Origin: Raphanus sativus
Lineage: Eukaryota; Streptophyta; Magnoliopsida; Brassicales; Brassicaceae
DNA: 64,000 nucleotides
Assembly (NCBI RefSeq): GCF_000801105.2
Contig: NC_079515.1
Span: 24,761,407 to 24,825,406 of the forward strand
Direction of reading: 5' to 3'
This document shows positions 25,613-36,084 of the stretch, piece by piece. The stretch's first letter is position 1. The number at the start of each line of letters is the position of its first letter. The notes below the pieces were generated by a model, which saw only the letters and a list, made by a program, of their open reading frames with translations, made no database searches and was not told the origin of the DNA. Made by a program: the position numbers and the translations under genes.

Positions 25613-25909
25613 GACCATCTCCAATGGCACTCTATAATCTCCTCTATATTTTACACTAAAATAAAGTAATTTTATTATAGAGTTGAATTTGTTCCAATGA
25701 TTCACTCTATAAATAGAGTGTATTATAGAGTAATGTTGATTTCCACTCTATATTTGGAGTAGAAAAACAACATTACTCTATAATCAACTTTATTTCTAGA
25801 GTAACTCTATTATAGAGTGAACCATTGGAGCAAATCCAACTCTATAATAGAGTTACTCCATTTTAGAATGAAATATAGAGTGAATTTTTGTGTACCGTTG
25901 GAGATGTTC
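25613..25909. mobile_element. Harbinger-like MITE just upstream of PIP2;5
   Basis: The ends GACCATCTCCAATGG and CCGTTGGAGATGTTC are inverted repeats. The flanks are TAA (25610-25612) and TGA (25910-25912), consistent with a mutated 3-bp TWA duplication. The 297-bp element is full of internal inverted ACTCTATAATAGAGT repeats. It ends about 75 bp before the PIP2;5 TATA-like box. Confidence 0.75.
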
Positions 25910-25984
25910 TGACAAAAAAAAATTTTTAATAAAAAAAAAAACAAAAAGTTGAAAAAAAGAAAGAGAACAGAGCCAGAGTCTCTG

Positions 25985-25993
25985 CCTATAAAT
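25985..25993 (+). promoter_or_regulatory. Probable TATA box of PIP2;5
   Basis: CCTATAAAT sits about 125 bp before the start codon. It is followed by a (CT)n leader tract at about 26036-26064. Confidence 0.6.
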
Positions 25994-26032
25994 TTCCTTC
26001 ACCCACTCATAATCTTACCACATCAATTCTCT

Positions 26033-26068
<36 letters not shown>

Positions 26069-26113
26069 ACTATTACAGAGTCAGACTCCTAAGTTAGGTG
26101 AAGAAGAAGAACA

Positions 26114-29100
26114 ATGACGAAAGAAGTTGTTGGAGAGAAGGGATCCTTCTCAGGCAAAGATTATCAAGACCCACCCCCTGAGCCTCTGTTCGACGCTACT
26201 GAGCTTGGGAAATGGTCTTTCTACAGAGCTCTCATCGCTGAGTTCATAGCCACTCTCCTCTTCCTATATGTCACCGTTATGACTGTCATTGGTTACAAGA
26301 GCCAGACCGATCCAACCCTTAGTCCAGACCAGTGTGCAGGTGTTGGAGTCCTCGGCATCGCTTGGGCCTTTGGTGGCATGATCTTCATCCTTGTCTACTG
26401 CACTGCTGGGATCTCTGGTCTCTTTCTCACTTTCTCTAATCAATCTAATAGTGTTTTTATTATTTTCATGGATTTGCTCCTATACTAGCTTACTTTTTAT
26501 CTCAGAACATAATAACTTTATGCTGTCTACTTCACATTAGCTGAGAACTGTATATCTGAATCTTTTGATATTTTGATTGAGAAATGTATCTCGAACAGAA
26601 CATGAAGTCGGTTGGGAACAGAACATAAAGTCGGTTGAGTTTATTCGCTTTTTAAGATATGTATTAAATTAGGTTATCCGTTAATATTATAAACAATATT
26701 GTATATTCATTTGTAAAAAAATCTGTTTAGTTTGGTTTGTTGTAGCTCACATCAATGTTTTGGTTCAACTTACATTAATGGTATATTGTATAGGTGGACA
26801 CATAAATCCGGCGGTGACGTTTGGGCTGTTGCTGGCAAGAAAAGTTACGTTGTTGAGAGCAGTAATGTACATGGTGGCTCAGTGCCTTGGTGCCATTTGC
26901 GGTGTGGCTTTGGTTAAGTCCTTCCAGTCTTCTTACTACACCCGCTACGGTGGCGGGGCGAACGGTCTCTCAGATGGTTATAGCGTCGGCACCGGTGTTG
27001 CCGCCGAGATCATCGGTACATTCGTCTTAGTCTACACTGTCTTCTCTGCCACTGACCCCAAGAGGAGTGCGCGCGACTCTCACGTCCCTGTAAGCTAACT
27101 GTCTCTTGCAGTTGATAAATGCACCGCATTAAAATGTATGATATCAATATATCGCTGAAAGATGTCACAAAATTATTAATCGGCCGAAAGTAGAATAATA
27201 TGCATTTAATGGGCATGGACACGTACGTATAGCATGTTATTCTTGGTTGATATTCGAGATCTCTTTTTATTAATTTCTTAAACAGTGAAAATTTTGAACT
27301 TTAAACCCATAATTTCTCTACTTCTCTATGTCCGGCCGGCCGTACTCAGTTTTTACATATTTTGATTTAAAAAAAAAACTTTAAATTTTTTTTTAAGAAA
27401 TGGTTTGAACTTTCAAGCCATGACATCCGAGAATCAACTCACCATTAACGTAGAGCTTTCTTTTTCTTTCTTTGTCGAAACATTATATTGATGAATCTCT
27501 GATTCAGCTAACCGGTTAAAATTCTGATATACTGGTTATCCGCTTTCGAAATTATCTGCGTCTAAAAGGTATTAGAGCATCTCCAATGGTGAGATTCACC
27601 ATGGAATCCTTAGCCTTATAATACTAATTTTTTTTTTCTAATTTTTTTTTTCTGAATAGTTAAGGACCCTAAACAAAATGGTATGTACAATGGTGAGCCT
27701 TACTTTGTTAATATTTCATGGTATGTACAATGATAAACCCTCCATCAAACTCTCTCAGACACGTCCATCCTCTTAGTCCCAAGAACTCTCTGTAATCCTC
27801 TTCCGTGTAAAACACCTTCTCCTCTTGATGAACTGGTAACGGATCAGACTCATCATAGTGACACACTCTAACAGCTATTCCTGCATTTTTTGGATATATA
27901 GATGCTGAGAAAACCTCAAACCAGAAGAGAAAAGCAAAAAAGACTTTACTTTTAGCTTCTTTGATGGCTTCAGCTGTACCATCGATCCCAACTCTTCTTC
28001 TATAGTCTCCATACTTCATTGTTATGATCTTCCCCACAAACGGCTGACCATCACCCCCTGCTACATAACATGACACCATGAAACCAGACAAAAACACAAA
28101 TGGGAACCATAAATCAAGCTACACTACTACTGTAAGAGGCTAGAGAACTAAACTAACTAGCTACCCAACTGTTAACTCATTGCAAAGGCCTGCATCTTCT
28201 AATGTAAGCGGCTAGAGACTAAACAAACTAGATACCCAAAACTAAACTAGCCAAGAAAGACAAGACAACATCAGCTTCTGCGTCTGAGATCAGCCACGCC
28301 TGAGTGCTTGGTTTCCGGATTGAAGTGTTTGGTTCACCTCCTCACTACCGTTGAGTCCATGATGGGGAACGAAGTTCTGAAAAGCATCATCATCATCAGA
28401 CACAACCCAAATCTGAGACACATCATCAACTCAAAAACAATACTTTCTCCAGCATCAAACAATCAAACTCGGTTCTAACTTCTCCTTTACCCAACAACAA
28501 ATAATCAAAGAGGGTTCAAAGTTACCAGCTTTAATTTTTTATAAAATTCAATTTTATTCAACTAACAATAACTAACAAGATACTGATAATGATCTTGCTC
28601 AGATTCAACATGTAATCTCTGAGTAAGGTGAATTTCAATTACAATAAATTATGTTTATATGAAAACACAGAGACAAGAAAAAAAGATGATTCATCATATC
28701 CTGTCTGTAATTATTAAAAAAAGCAAGAACAAGTCTCTCTATCATTATCTTGAATCATCCCAAATCGTGATCAAAACACACAGCAAGTAAACATGGATAT
28801 ATCTATATACAGGAGGGAATATAATCAAAGAGGGTGATTATAACCTTCTTGTTCGAGAAGAGAAGGTGAGACTGAGAAGAGGTGAAATTGCTAATCCCGC
28901 CATTACTAACCAGAGCTCTAACGAAAAGAGGAGAGGAATTCAGAAGGAAGATAGAAAAAAGAAGAATTAACGAAAAGAGGAGAGGAAGCAGCGTAGGCAA
29001 GGAGGAGAGATAGAGAGAGAGAGGGAGAAAAAGAAGGGTAAGGAGACACGTGTGTTAAGGACCAAGTCCTTCCACTCCTTCGTGAAGGATTGATCCTTCG

Positions 29101-29907
29101 CTAATTAAGCCAAATAATATTATTATATTTCATTAATTTTTTCAATTAATGATAAGGATTTGTTAGGGACCGCCGTTGCGGATGGTCTTACATCTTAACT
29201 TCTTAAGTCTGCTAGTAAATGATTTGCTCTGTAAGCTTATTTTTTTATTTGGATATTTGGATTTATTTAGATGTCGAATTAGATATTATGTAGATTTTGT
29301 CAGCATAGCTCTAGATTCTCCATTATAACAAACGACAAAAAAAGGACATTGATCATCTAAACTTTTTGTCTTTCACGCCTCTCTCCATCATATGTGAATG
29401 TCCTTTATTTGAAAATGGTCCCAAGGTTCATTTGCAACCACGTATCCTCCTCTCAAAGTTTGAGACCCATACATAACTATACTAAAAATATATGGAGGCT
29501 TACATTATTTGTCTCGTGAATATGTAATAAGTAATAACATACTGTTGACGATGTGATAACTGAAGGTATTGGCTCCATTGCCAATTGGATTTGCGGTGTT
29601 CATAGTTCACTTAGCTACAATCCCAATCACGGGCACTGGCATTAACCCTGCAAGAAGCCTCGGAGCTGCAATCATCTACAACAAGGACCAAGCTTGGGAC
29701 CATCATGTTCGTATTACTATCCATAATATTTTTCTTGTTCAGTCGATATCACTTTTGGTAAGGTTTAATAAACGTTTTTTTCTACAGTGGATATTTTGGG
29801 TGGGTCCGTTTGCGGGTGCAGCCATTGCTGCTTTCTACCATCAGTTTGTGTTGAGGGCTGGTGCGGTGAAGGCGCTCGGGTCTTTCAGGAGCCAGTCTCG
29901 CGTTTAA
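26114..29907 (+). CDS. PIP2-5: Plasma-membrane aquaporin PIP2;5
   Basis: Exons 26114-26417, 26794-27089, 29566-29706 and 29788-29907 join in frame to a 286-residue protein, the usual PIP2 length. It forms tetrameric water channels in the plasma membrane. The two pore motifs are present: NPA at about 106-108 ([10 protein letters not shown]) and 227-229 (GINPARS). The selectivity-filter H215 and R230 and six membrane segments fit the family. The C terminus SFRSQSRV keeps serines like those phosphorylated in PIP2 proteins. The start MTKEVV and overall sequence match Arabidopsis At3g54820. Intron 2 is about 2.5 kb because a 1.6-kb Harbinger-like element sits in it; the coding sequence is undamaged. 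Donors of introns 1 and 3 (GTCTCT, GTTCGT) are weak. Confidence 0.95.
27575..29187. mobile_element. Harbinger-like transposon (1.6 kb) inside PIP2;5 intron 2, carrying a gene fragment
   Basis: The ends GAGCATCTCCAATGG and CCGTTGCGGATGGTC are imperfect inverted repeats, with TTA duplicated on both sides (27572-27574 and 29188-29190). The 3-bp TTA/TAA target preference is characteristic of PIF/Harbinger. No transposase or Myb-like ORF is visible, so it is non-autonomous. It carries a minus-strand fragment resembling a trihelix protein (27708-28097). The ends are related to the MITE at 25613-25909. Confidence 0.78.
27708..28097 (-). pseudogene. Captured fragment resembling the C-terminal domain of a GT-1/GT-4-type trihelix protein
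   Basis: The 129-codon frame contains [16 protein letters not shown], then a nonmatching stretch, then [15 protein letters not shown] and [17 protein letters not shown] recognise these blocks as the conserved C-terminal domain of GT-1-like trihelix transcription factors. No trihelix DNA-binding domain is present and the usual YRGV-type end is missing. The nonmatching stretch starts at a possible donor (GCTAAAA|GTAAAG) and ends at a possible acceptor (GGAATAG|CTGTTAG), so part is probably unspliced intron, with a central exon lost. It lies entirely inside the Harbinger-like element and is antisense to PIP2;5. The identification is from memory and needs a search. Confidence 0.5.
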
Positions 29908-30933
29908 CTTAGATTCTCCCTCACTTATCAAAGAGAGTAGCGAGAAGACAATAAAAAGCGGCTTTTTATGTAATGTAGATGGTTGGAATCTAGTGACATG
30001 TAGTATCTTAGTTCTAGCTTTGGTGAAGAGAGGTTTTGAGTGTGACTTGTGGGTCAACTTTGAAATGCTACTTCTCTTATATCTATGTCTACTCCTTAGC
30101 CTTATGTTGCTCTATGTTTTTACTAGTTTTCTGAATTCCGCATAATAAACTTTCCACGTATTGAGTGTAAACGTCTCCCTATGTCTACACGTGGAAGACT
30201 AGGCTTAAGAAAATATTATTACTACATTTTAGTGTTTCTTCAAGAATCTCTCCTTGTTTGATAAATTTTGAACTACATGTGTTGTATTTGTGTATTGGAG
30301 ATGTACACCACTCTGATATCCGGATTTTTAAGTTATTCATGATCTAATTAGTTTTATTCAAATAATTAATTTTCTGATATAATTCGATTTGTAGTTAATA
30401 GATTATTTGGTGTCTCGGATATTCAAATTTTTAAAATTTTTGATCGGATAACCGAATCGATCCATAAAAAAATAGAAAAAAAAAATAAAAAAAATATATA
30501 AAATAATACCATTTGATTACAAAAATAAAATGAAATTATTTACTTTGAAATTCTAATAAATAATGTAATAGATTTAGTAAATAAAAATATTATATAAAAC
30601 TTATATAAAATATAATATAGATATAACACATATATATATATATATATATATATTTAAATATATGTATATATACATATAAGGGATTAGATCAGATATGTAT
30701 CACTAAAAATATTAGTATTTGTGATTTTTTTCATTTTTTATATATTATTATATATTAATATTTATTTTTTCATAGAATTACAGATATTTTTTTATTTGAA
30801 TCAAAACAGATAACGAATAAAATTAAAATTTACAGATATTTTAATGTATATGGTTGTCTAGTGACGTATGATCATGAATTTTCGGAGACTAAAAATACTC
30901 CGATGAGAAACACAAATAATTATACGCATTGTC

Positions 30934-30980
30934 TTCTATAATATATGTTTTTTTCTAAAAATTTTTCTGTAATATATGTT
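30934..30980. repeat. Possible micro-insertion between 16-bp direct repeats
   Basis: TTCTATAATATATGTT (30934-30949) and TTCTGTAATATATGTT (30965-30980) differ at one base. The insert is TTTTTCTAAAAATTT, less typical of a poly(A) event. Confidence 0.4.
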
Positions 30981-31151
30981 GTCATGGCTGAGTACTATGA
31001 AAATAAATTAAATATAATCCAGCCAATCATAAGAATTGTAATAAATATATAATTTTTGAACAGTTTTAGTTAATTTAATTTAAATAAAATATCAAAACTT
31101 CTTACATTTTTAGCAACAAAAATCACATTTTGTACCGTAAAACTAAGGGAG

Positions 31152-31199
31152 TACTATTAAGTATCCATTTTTTTTGATAAATTACTATTAAGTATCCAT
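31152..31199. repeat. Micro-insertion: T7 + GATAAAT between 17-bp direct repeats
   Basis: TACTATTAAGTATCCAT occurs identically at 31152-31168 and 31183-31199. Read on the minus strand the insert is ATTTATC-A7, like the one at 31710-31732. Confidence 0.85.
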
Positions 31200-31696
31200 G
31201 CGAATGATTATATATATATATATATATATATTTATCCAAAACAAATTGGTTTTAAGCTTTTCTTTTTACTTTTGATAAGGAAGCCACATGCTCAATGAAT
31301 ATTCATTGATACTTAAGGAAAACAAAACATGCGTACTACTACAACAATTTGCTAACTCTTCTGATCTTGATGGGACGTGAGAGAAAGAACATGTGCCTTG
31401 TTAGGTACGCAAAAATGATTATTGTTTCTATCATACTTTGTTGTGTTGCCTTTTCAGTTTGGAAGGTATCACCACTAATACTGTTGGCTCATAGAGTATT
31501 GAATTGGAAAATGATGGAAAAAAACGCATTGAGAAATGAGAAGTCAAATTAAGTGGCTCATCATAGATGATGAGCTTAACAAATTTGTCTTCCATACGCA
31601 TTATTTGAAACACATGATGAAAATAGGTTTGGCACTAGCCAATTGACAAAGCTAATCTCCCATTCAACCAAATCTCGTATCGAAAAACAAGATCTT

Positions 31697-31745
31697 AATC
31701 ATCTCCCCTTTTATCAAAAAAAAAAAAAAAAAAATCATCTCCCCT
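31697..31745. repeat. Micro-insertion: TTTATC + A17 between 13-bp direct repeats
   Basis: AATCATCTCCCCT occurs at 31697-31709 and 31733-31745. Confidence 0.85.
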
Positions 31746-31802
31746 ATGAAATACAGGGAAACATCATCATTCACATTTATACTCAACCATACATATTTTA
31801 TA

Positions 31803-33160
31803 CTAGTGATTTTCCGGCGCTACGCGCCGGATTCGTATGTTATACTTTTACATAAATTATTATATGGTCTTAACAAATAAAATATGTTAAATATGAAAAT
31901 AAAAATATATTAAAAATGATATTTTCTAAACTTTTGATAGTGGTTAGTGACCGTAGTGCATTATTTTGTTTGAAGTTGTTTAGTTCAAAGTGCAATAGCA
32001 TAAATGGTTGTTACTAATCGATTTAATAAAAATAGAATAAAAAGCCAATAGTCATAAAAATAATTTAATTGGAATTTAAACATAAAACAAAGTTGAAGTT
32101 TTATATAGAGAACATACTTATATTATTAATTATTAAAATAATTATATATGAACTATAAAAATTTTACTAATATATTTAGTTCAAATAATAGAAAGAAAGA
32201 ATACATTTCAAATTTTATAAATTTTTAAAAAAATAAGGGTGAAGTGTTAATTTTTGGTAAAATAATTGTGAGTATCTAATATATATTTTTAAAATTACCA
32301 TGTTGACTTTTAAAATATAGAGGTGTGAGTTGTATGTGTTACTTTGGTTTCAAGGTCTCTCAAAAAGATGTATCTTAAAATAAAAAACATAAAATTATTT
32401 TCTATATTAGTTTTGTTATAATGGAAGATTTTGTGTGTGTTCATAACAAAATTCTTGTTTGTCCATCCTTATTTAAAATATCAACGAATCTTAATATGAA
32501 TCTAAATATGTTTTTTATCTAAAAACTATAAATGGTTCCTAAACTCCTCTATTTAATGGAAACTTCTATTTTAACCGGAATGGAACAATTTCACCAAATC
32601 TTCCTAGTAAAAAGTCAATTTGTTAATTAGTAAATGAGATGTTAGCATCTATAACGATCATGAGAAAGACAATTTCTAACTATCTGTGACATTCAGGCTT
32701 GTTGCATTTAGTAATTGTTTTGACAATAAATGGTTAGTGTAGTGCAAAAGATTAATGGTGAGGGTGGTGTGTGGTTTACATCAATTTTAAATAACTTTAG
32801 CAACCAGACAACTTTTTTAAATTTCTCTCAGATGGAAGTAATGATTCTTTTTTTTTAGTTAAGTTTTAAGATTATATTAATCATGTTCACAGTTTTTAAA
32901 ATGTAAACATGGATAACATGGATCAGAGAAGTTATTGGTTTCATTGTATAGTGTAACATGGGAAGATACCATAGAGTTTATGTGTCAATATCAATAGACC
33001 AAATGTTAGTCTTTTGGACTTAAATCGCCATCAATTACTAAACATCATTAGAGTGGGATGAGTGGAATTTCTAGATTGATTATATGATGGTTTTGCGTTA
33101 AAGAAGGAGAATCGTAGAGGATCCATTCTCTATCGTCAACATCAAATACAAAGAAACCCT
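31803..33160 (-). mobile_element. Helitron 3' terminus (minus strand), left boundary only
   Basis: On the minus strand the hairpin CCGGCGC-GTA-GCGCCGG (31830-31814) is followed by AAAATCACTAG and T (CTAG 31806-31803). The element extends right through AT-rich non-coding DNA. No 5' end was found, so the right coordinate is only a guess at its extent. Confidence 0.55.
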
Positions 33161-33164
33161 ATAA

Positions 33165-33285
33165 ACCAGTGTTTTGACATCCGATCCGGACATTAAACCG
33201 GACGATTTACCGGATCTCTGGATTATTGCATCAACCGTGGGTGAACCGCGGTTTAGTAAATGAATTAGTTTTATTATATAATTTA
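33165..33285 (-). repeat. Inverted copy of the repeat at 12750-12860
   Basis: Read on the minus strand, ATTCATTTACTAAACCGCGG and CCGGTAAATCGTCCGGTTTA, ending in TCAAAACACTGG, match the plus strand at about 12750-12860 with scattered changes. It is a dispersed family member of unknown class. Confidence 0.65.
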
Positions 33286-33446
33286 TCATTAACAAAGGTT
33301 TTATATCTTCTTCTAGCTAAGCTTTTAACTAATTTAAGTCGTGTGTGTGAGTATGTTTAAACTATTTTTTTAACTTCAAAGGGGGTGTTTACCAAACAAA
33401 GATAATAAATGAATTTTATTAGGTTCAAGACATTTACAAAAATGCT

Positions 33447-33489
33447 AGAAGAGAAGAATATTTTTTTTTTGTAACTTAGAAGAGAAGAA
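33447..33489. repeat. Micro-insertion: T-run + GTAACTT between 12-bp direct repeats
   Basis: AGAAGAGAAGAA occurs at 33447-33458 and 33478-33489. The minus-strand insert is AAGTTAC-A(n), like those at 41849-41860 and 55779-55795. Confidence 0.7.
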
Positions 33490-33531
33490 GAATGTTTTCT
33501 ATAAAGCCTTTGGTCAAAAAAAAAGAAGAAT
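33485..33531. repeat. Micro-insertion: GTTTTCTATAAAGCCTTTGGTC-like 3' end + poly(A) between 9-bp repeats
   Basis: AAGAAGAAT occurs at 33485-33493 and 33523-33531. The insert (33494-33522) ends AAAGCCTTTGGTC-A(n), close to the insert at 23749-23794. It lies immediately beside the preceding micro-insertion. Confidence 0.7.
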
Positions 33532-33589
33532 ATTTATATATCTGATATTACTATTGTACAAACATAGTAATATGGCCATATTCTTCTTC

Positions 33590-34400
33590 TTCTTTTTTTT
33601 TTTCCGTCAAAGATTATATTGAAAAAGGCAGAAGCCCAAGAACTACAAACAAGGGACAAAACCCAAAAGTCCAATGGACCAAAACACAAGAAACAAACGG
33701 CCCAACGCCCCAACCCAAATACACCGGACACTGGTCGGACCACGCGTCCAGGAGGCTAGCCACATGGGAGAAACCTCTCCGTCAGATCGACACGCGTTAT
33801 TACGCGTTGCTATTGCCTCCACTTGACCGTCACCGTCACCACCACTAGACGCCGCCGTGCTATCACCACCGGCACACTCGTTCCCTCGGAGCTCAGACCC
33901 AGGAGCCTCCATCGAACCCATGACTGTTTGTCACCGTACTGTCATCACGTTGGAGATCTCCCTCATCCTCAAGGTCTAATCTGACTAATCGAAGCTTGAA
34001 ACCCTAGACAGACGATCCACCGACAAACCCCTCTTTACTTCAACGCTTTGTCTCTACTAAGAATAGCCTCTTCGATCTCATCGAGAGCTAATTCCAGAGA
34101 CCAAAGCCGCAAAACAGAACACCAAAAGACAGAAACAGAACCGATCCATACTCGGACCACTAACTTTATTCAAAACGAAAGCGAGAAAACTTGAGCCGGC
34201 GACGCAAAGCTAAACAAGCCTTCACCCCCCGAAAGCAAACGCCGACGACAGAGAAGCTGAAGAAGTTTCCTCCACCTGGATGCAAGAGCCGGCGACGGCG
34301 GATCTATGTAAACCTCCGCCTCCCGGGAACGTTATTGAAACTGACGGCTAATTTTCCCACGCCATACTCTCCACACCGACAACTTTTTGGTATATCTTAA
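33590..34400 (-). mobile_element. Poly(A) retroposon of unknown family, approximate limits
   Basis: On the minus strand a GC-rich body ends in CAATATAATCTTTGACGG followed by a run of 13 A's (33604-33592) and AAG repeats, like the 3' end of a LINE or LINE-mobilised retroposon. The body holds only ORFs of 69-92 codons on either strand and no reverse transcriptase. Base composition contrasts sharply with the AT-rich neighbours. Upstream target-duplication limits could not be fixed. It ends roughly 270 bp before the Zim17 start codon. Confidence 0.45.
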
Positions 34401-34489
34401 TATTTTTGATGATAATTATTTTTAATGAAAATAAATGTTAAATATGTTCTGTTTTCTTTAGGTTCTCCAGTAGAAAAGAAAAACGGGCC

Positions 34490-34605
34490 GATCTACTTGT
34501 GGGCCTGTGGCCTATTAGTTGGAACCGTAACATGTTCGGTCTGATGGAGCCCAATTACGAAGAAGAAACACCAGTTTGGGGTTTCTCCGTTTAGTCTTTT
34601 TTTTT
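34490..34605 (+). promoter_or_regulatory. Zim17 upstream region, duplicated at 36388-36480
   Basis: GGGCCGATCTACTTGTGGGC here matches GGGCCGGTCTAGTTGTGGGC at about 36393-36412, and similarity continues for about 55 bp (…GTTGGAA…). GGGCC/TGGGCC words resemble TCP-bound site II elements seen in promoters of genes for mitochondrial and growth proteins; that function is an inference. Confidence 0.6.
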
Positions 34606-34670
34606 ATACTTGACCAAAACGAAAAACTAGAAGCTTCGTCGTCGCCGAAGATTACAACCAGGTCTCGTCG

Positions 34671-35607
34671 ATGGCCGCTAGGTTTCTTAGTCTGAGACGC
34701 GCCTTATCTCTCTACCTCACTAACCAACCACCTCGGCTTCCTCTGTTCAAAGGTATCGTCTTTTTTTTTTTTCTTCTCAAACTTGCGTTTTCCTTTCCAA
34801 TCTCCCTCCTTCGCAGTAATAATAGCTGTTGATGTGCAAAAAGGATCCTTTTGTTGTTGTTGCTGCGACTCCTTGTTACAGTTTAGAGCTTGACATAATA
34901 TAAAAACTCGGCCTTTTAGATTTTTCCAATCACTGAATCATAGGTAAATCTGTCAAAGTGATGAAGCAGAGATGCGTGTACAAGAGATAGGGTCTCATGG
35001 ATTTGATGTTTTGATTTTACTCTAGACAGAGATGTTTGTTGTTTGGTTGTTTTTGGGAGCCTTCTTAGTGATTTGTATAAGCATTTTCATATTATTTTTG
35101 GAACTCTCAGCAGGTAAGCTTTCACAATCGAAGTCACTCTTCAACAGAGATCATGCGTATGTGGGATTACTTCATAGGCAGTTCTGTGGATCCCGTGAGG
35201 CTAGTGAAGCTGCTGCAGTAACCAAGTCTTCAAACTCCGTTGCTGAACTCTCCAAAGCTCCTTCCACTCCCCCTGCAACGGCCTCCGAGGAACTGATTGT
35301 GAAATACAAGTCCCAGTTGAAAATAAACCCGAGGCACGACTTCATGATGGTGTTCACCTGCAAGGTATGCGAGACGAGGTCCATGAAGATGGCGAGCCGA
35401 GAATCATACGAGAAGGGCGTTGTGGTGGTGCGATGCGAGGGGTGTGATAATCTGCATCTGATTGCAGACCGTCTTGGCTGGTTTGGAGAACCGGGGAGCG
35501 TGGAGGAGCTTCTAGCTGCTCGTGGGGATGAATTCAAGAAAGGATCCATGGATTCTCTTAGTCTTACGGTTGATGATTTGGCTGGGAAAAAGATGTCCGA
35601 TGAATAG
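34671..35607 (+). CDS. Zim17/DNL-type zinc-finger protein (organellar Hsp70 escort)
   Basis: Exons 34671-34752 and 35114-35607 give 191 residues. The N terminus (MAARFLSLRRALSLYLTN) is Arg-rich and lacks acids, as in a mitochondrial targeting peptide. The zinc ribbon has CKVC and CEGC about 25 residues apart, followed by the signature DNL in CDNLHLIADRLGWF. Family members (yeast Zim17/Tim15/Hep1) keep mitochondrial or plastid Hsp70 soluble and support protein import. I recognise it as the likely orthologue of At3g54826. The exon 2 acceptor is CAGCAG (35108-35113), so splicing at either AG adds or drops one Ala in frame. A long ORF upstream of 35114 is intron read-through. Confidence 0.88.
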
Positions 35608-36084
35608 AGCAAGAAGCTCTTCGTTGCTCTACTACTAGGACTTGAACCCTGCGGAAAACATAAAATATTTTCTGTCTTTTAATATTAATTTTCGTAACAA
35701 TATTTGGTATTATAGGTGTAATGTGAATCCACTAAGCTTTGATCTTTTAAGCGGATTGTAAAATGAGCACAAGAGAATAACAACGAGGTATACATCAACG
35801 TTAACTATAACTAGTAGGCAGCACCAGATAAGGCATAGTGTAGTAGAAGGCTTTGCCTCTTCATTAGGGGCCCTTTGATGCAACTTGCATTCTTCATTAG
35901 GGAAAGAAAAATTTAATTTATATTTCCAAGAATCAAAATGTCAGAGCAGATTTAGTAACAAAAAAAAACGTTGTTTTTCTCATTTGAATAAGATATGATC
36001 ATATAAAGTTGTTCTTCCGAATAATCTTTCTACAAACTAAAATTTAATTTAATCATATGAGCAGTTGACACAAAACAAAATACC

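Larger units (their letters stand above)
29908..31802. other. PIP2;5 3' region and gene-free repeat DNA
   Basis: The likely 3' untranslated region ends by about 30150. Beyond it, AT-rich DNA contains (AT)n runs (30632-30652 and 31212-31230) and micro-insertions listed separately. ORFs of 60-70 codons at 31349-31855 are not convincing. Confidence 0.5.
34490..35905 (+). repeat. Local duplication, unit 1 (upstream and downstream parts similar to unit 2 at 36388-38335)
   Basis: Both edges of this unit are repeated around the next gene: upstream 34490-34545 with 36388-36445, and downstream about 35634-35905 with 37788-38335. Shared downstream phrases include CACTAAGCTTTGATCTTT, TCAACGTT…TAACTAGTAG and TTTGATGCAaCTTGCAT. 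The central genes (Zim17 here, DUF4408 there) are not similar. Confidence 0.7.

Noticed and set aside
28803..29000. 65-codon minus-strand ORF with a hydrophobic start inside the Harbinger-like element
   Set aside because: Leu/Phe-rich only because of CT-rich DNA; no continuation or recognisable family.
35172..35612. 146-codon minus-strand ORF over the Zim17 exon
   Set aside because: Antisense shadow of a well-supported zinc-ribbon coding exon.
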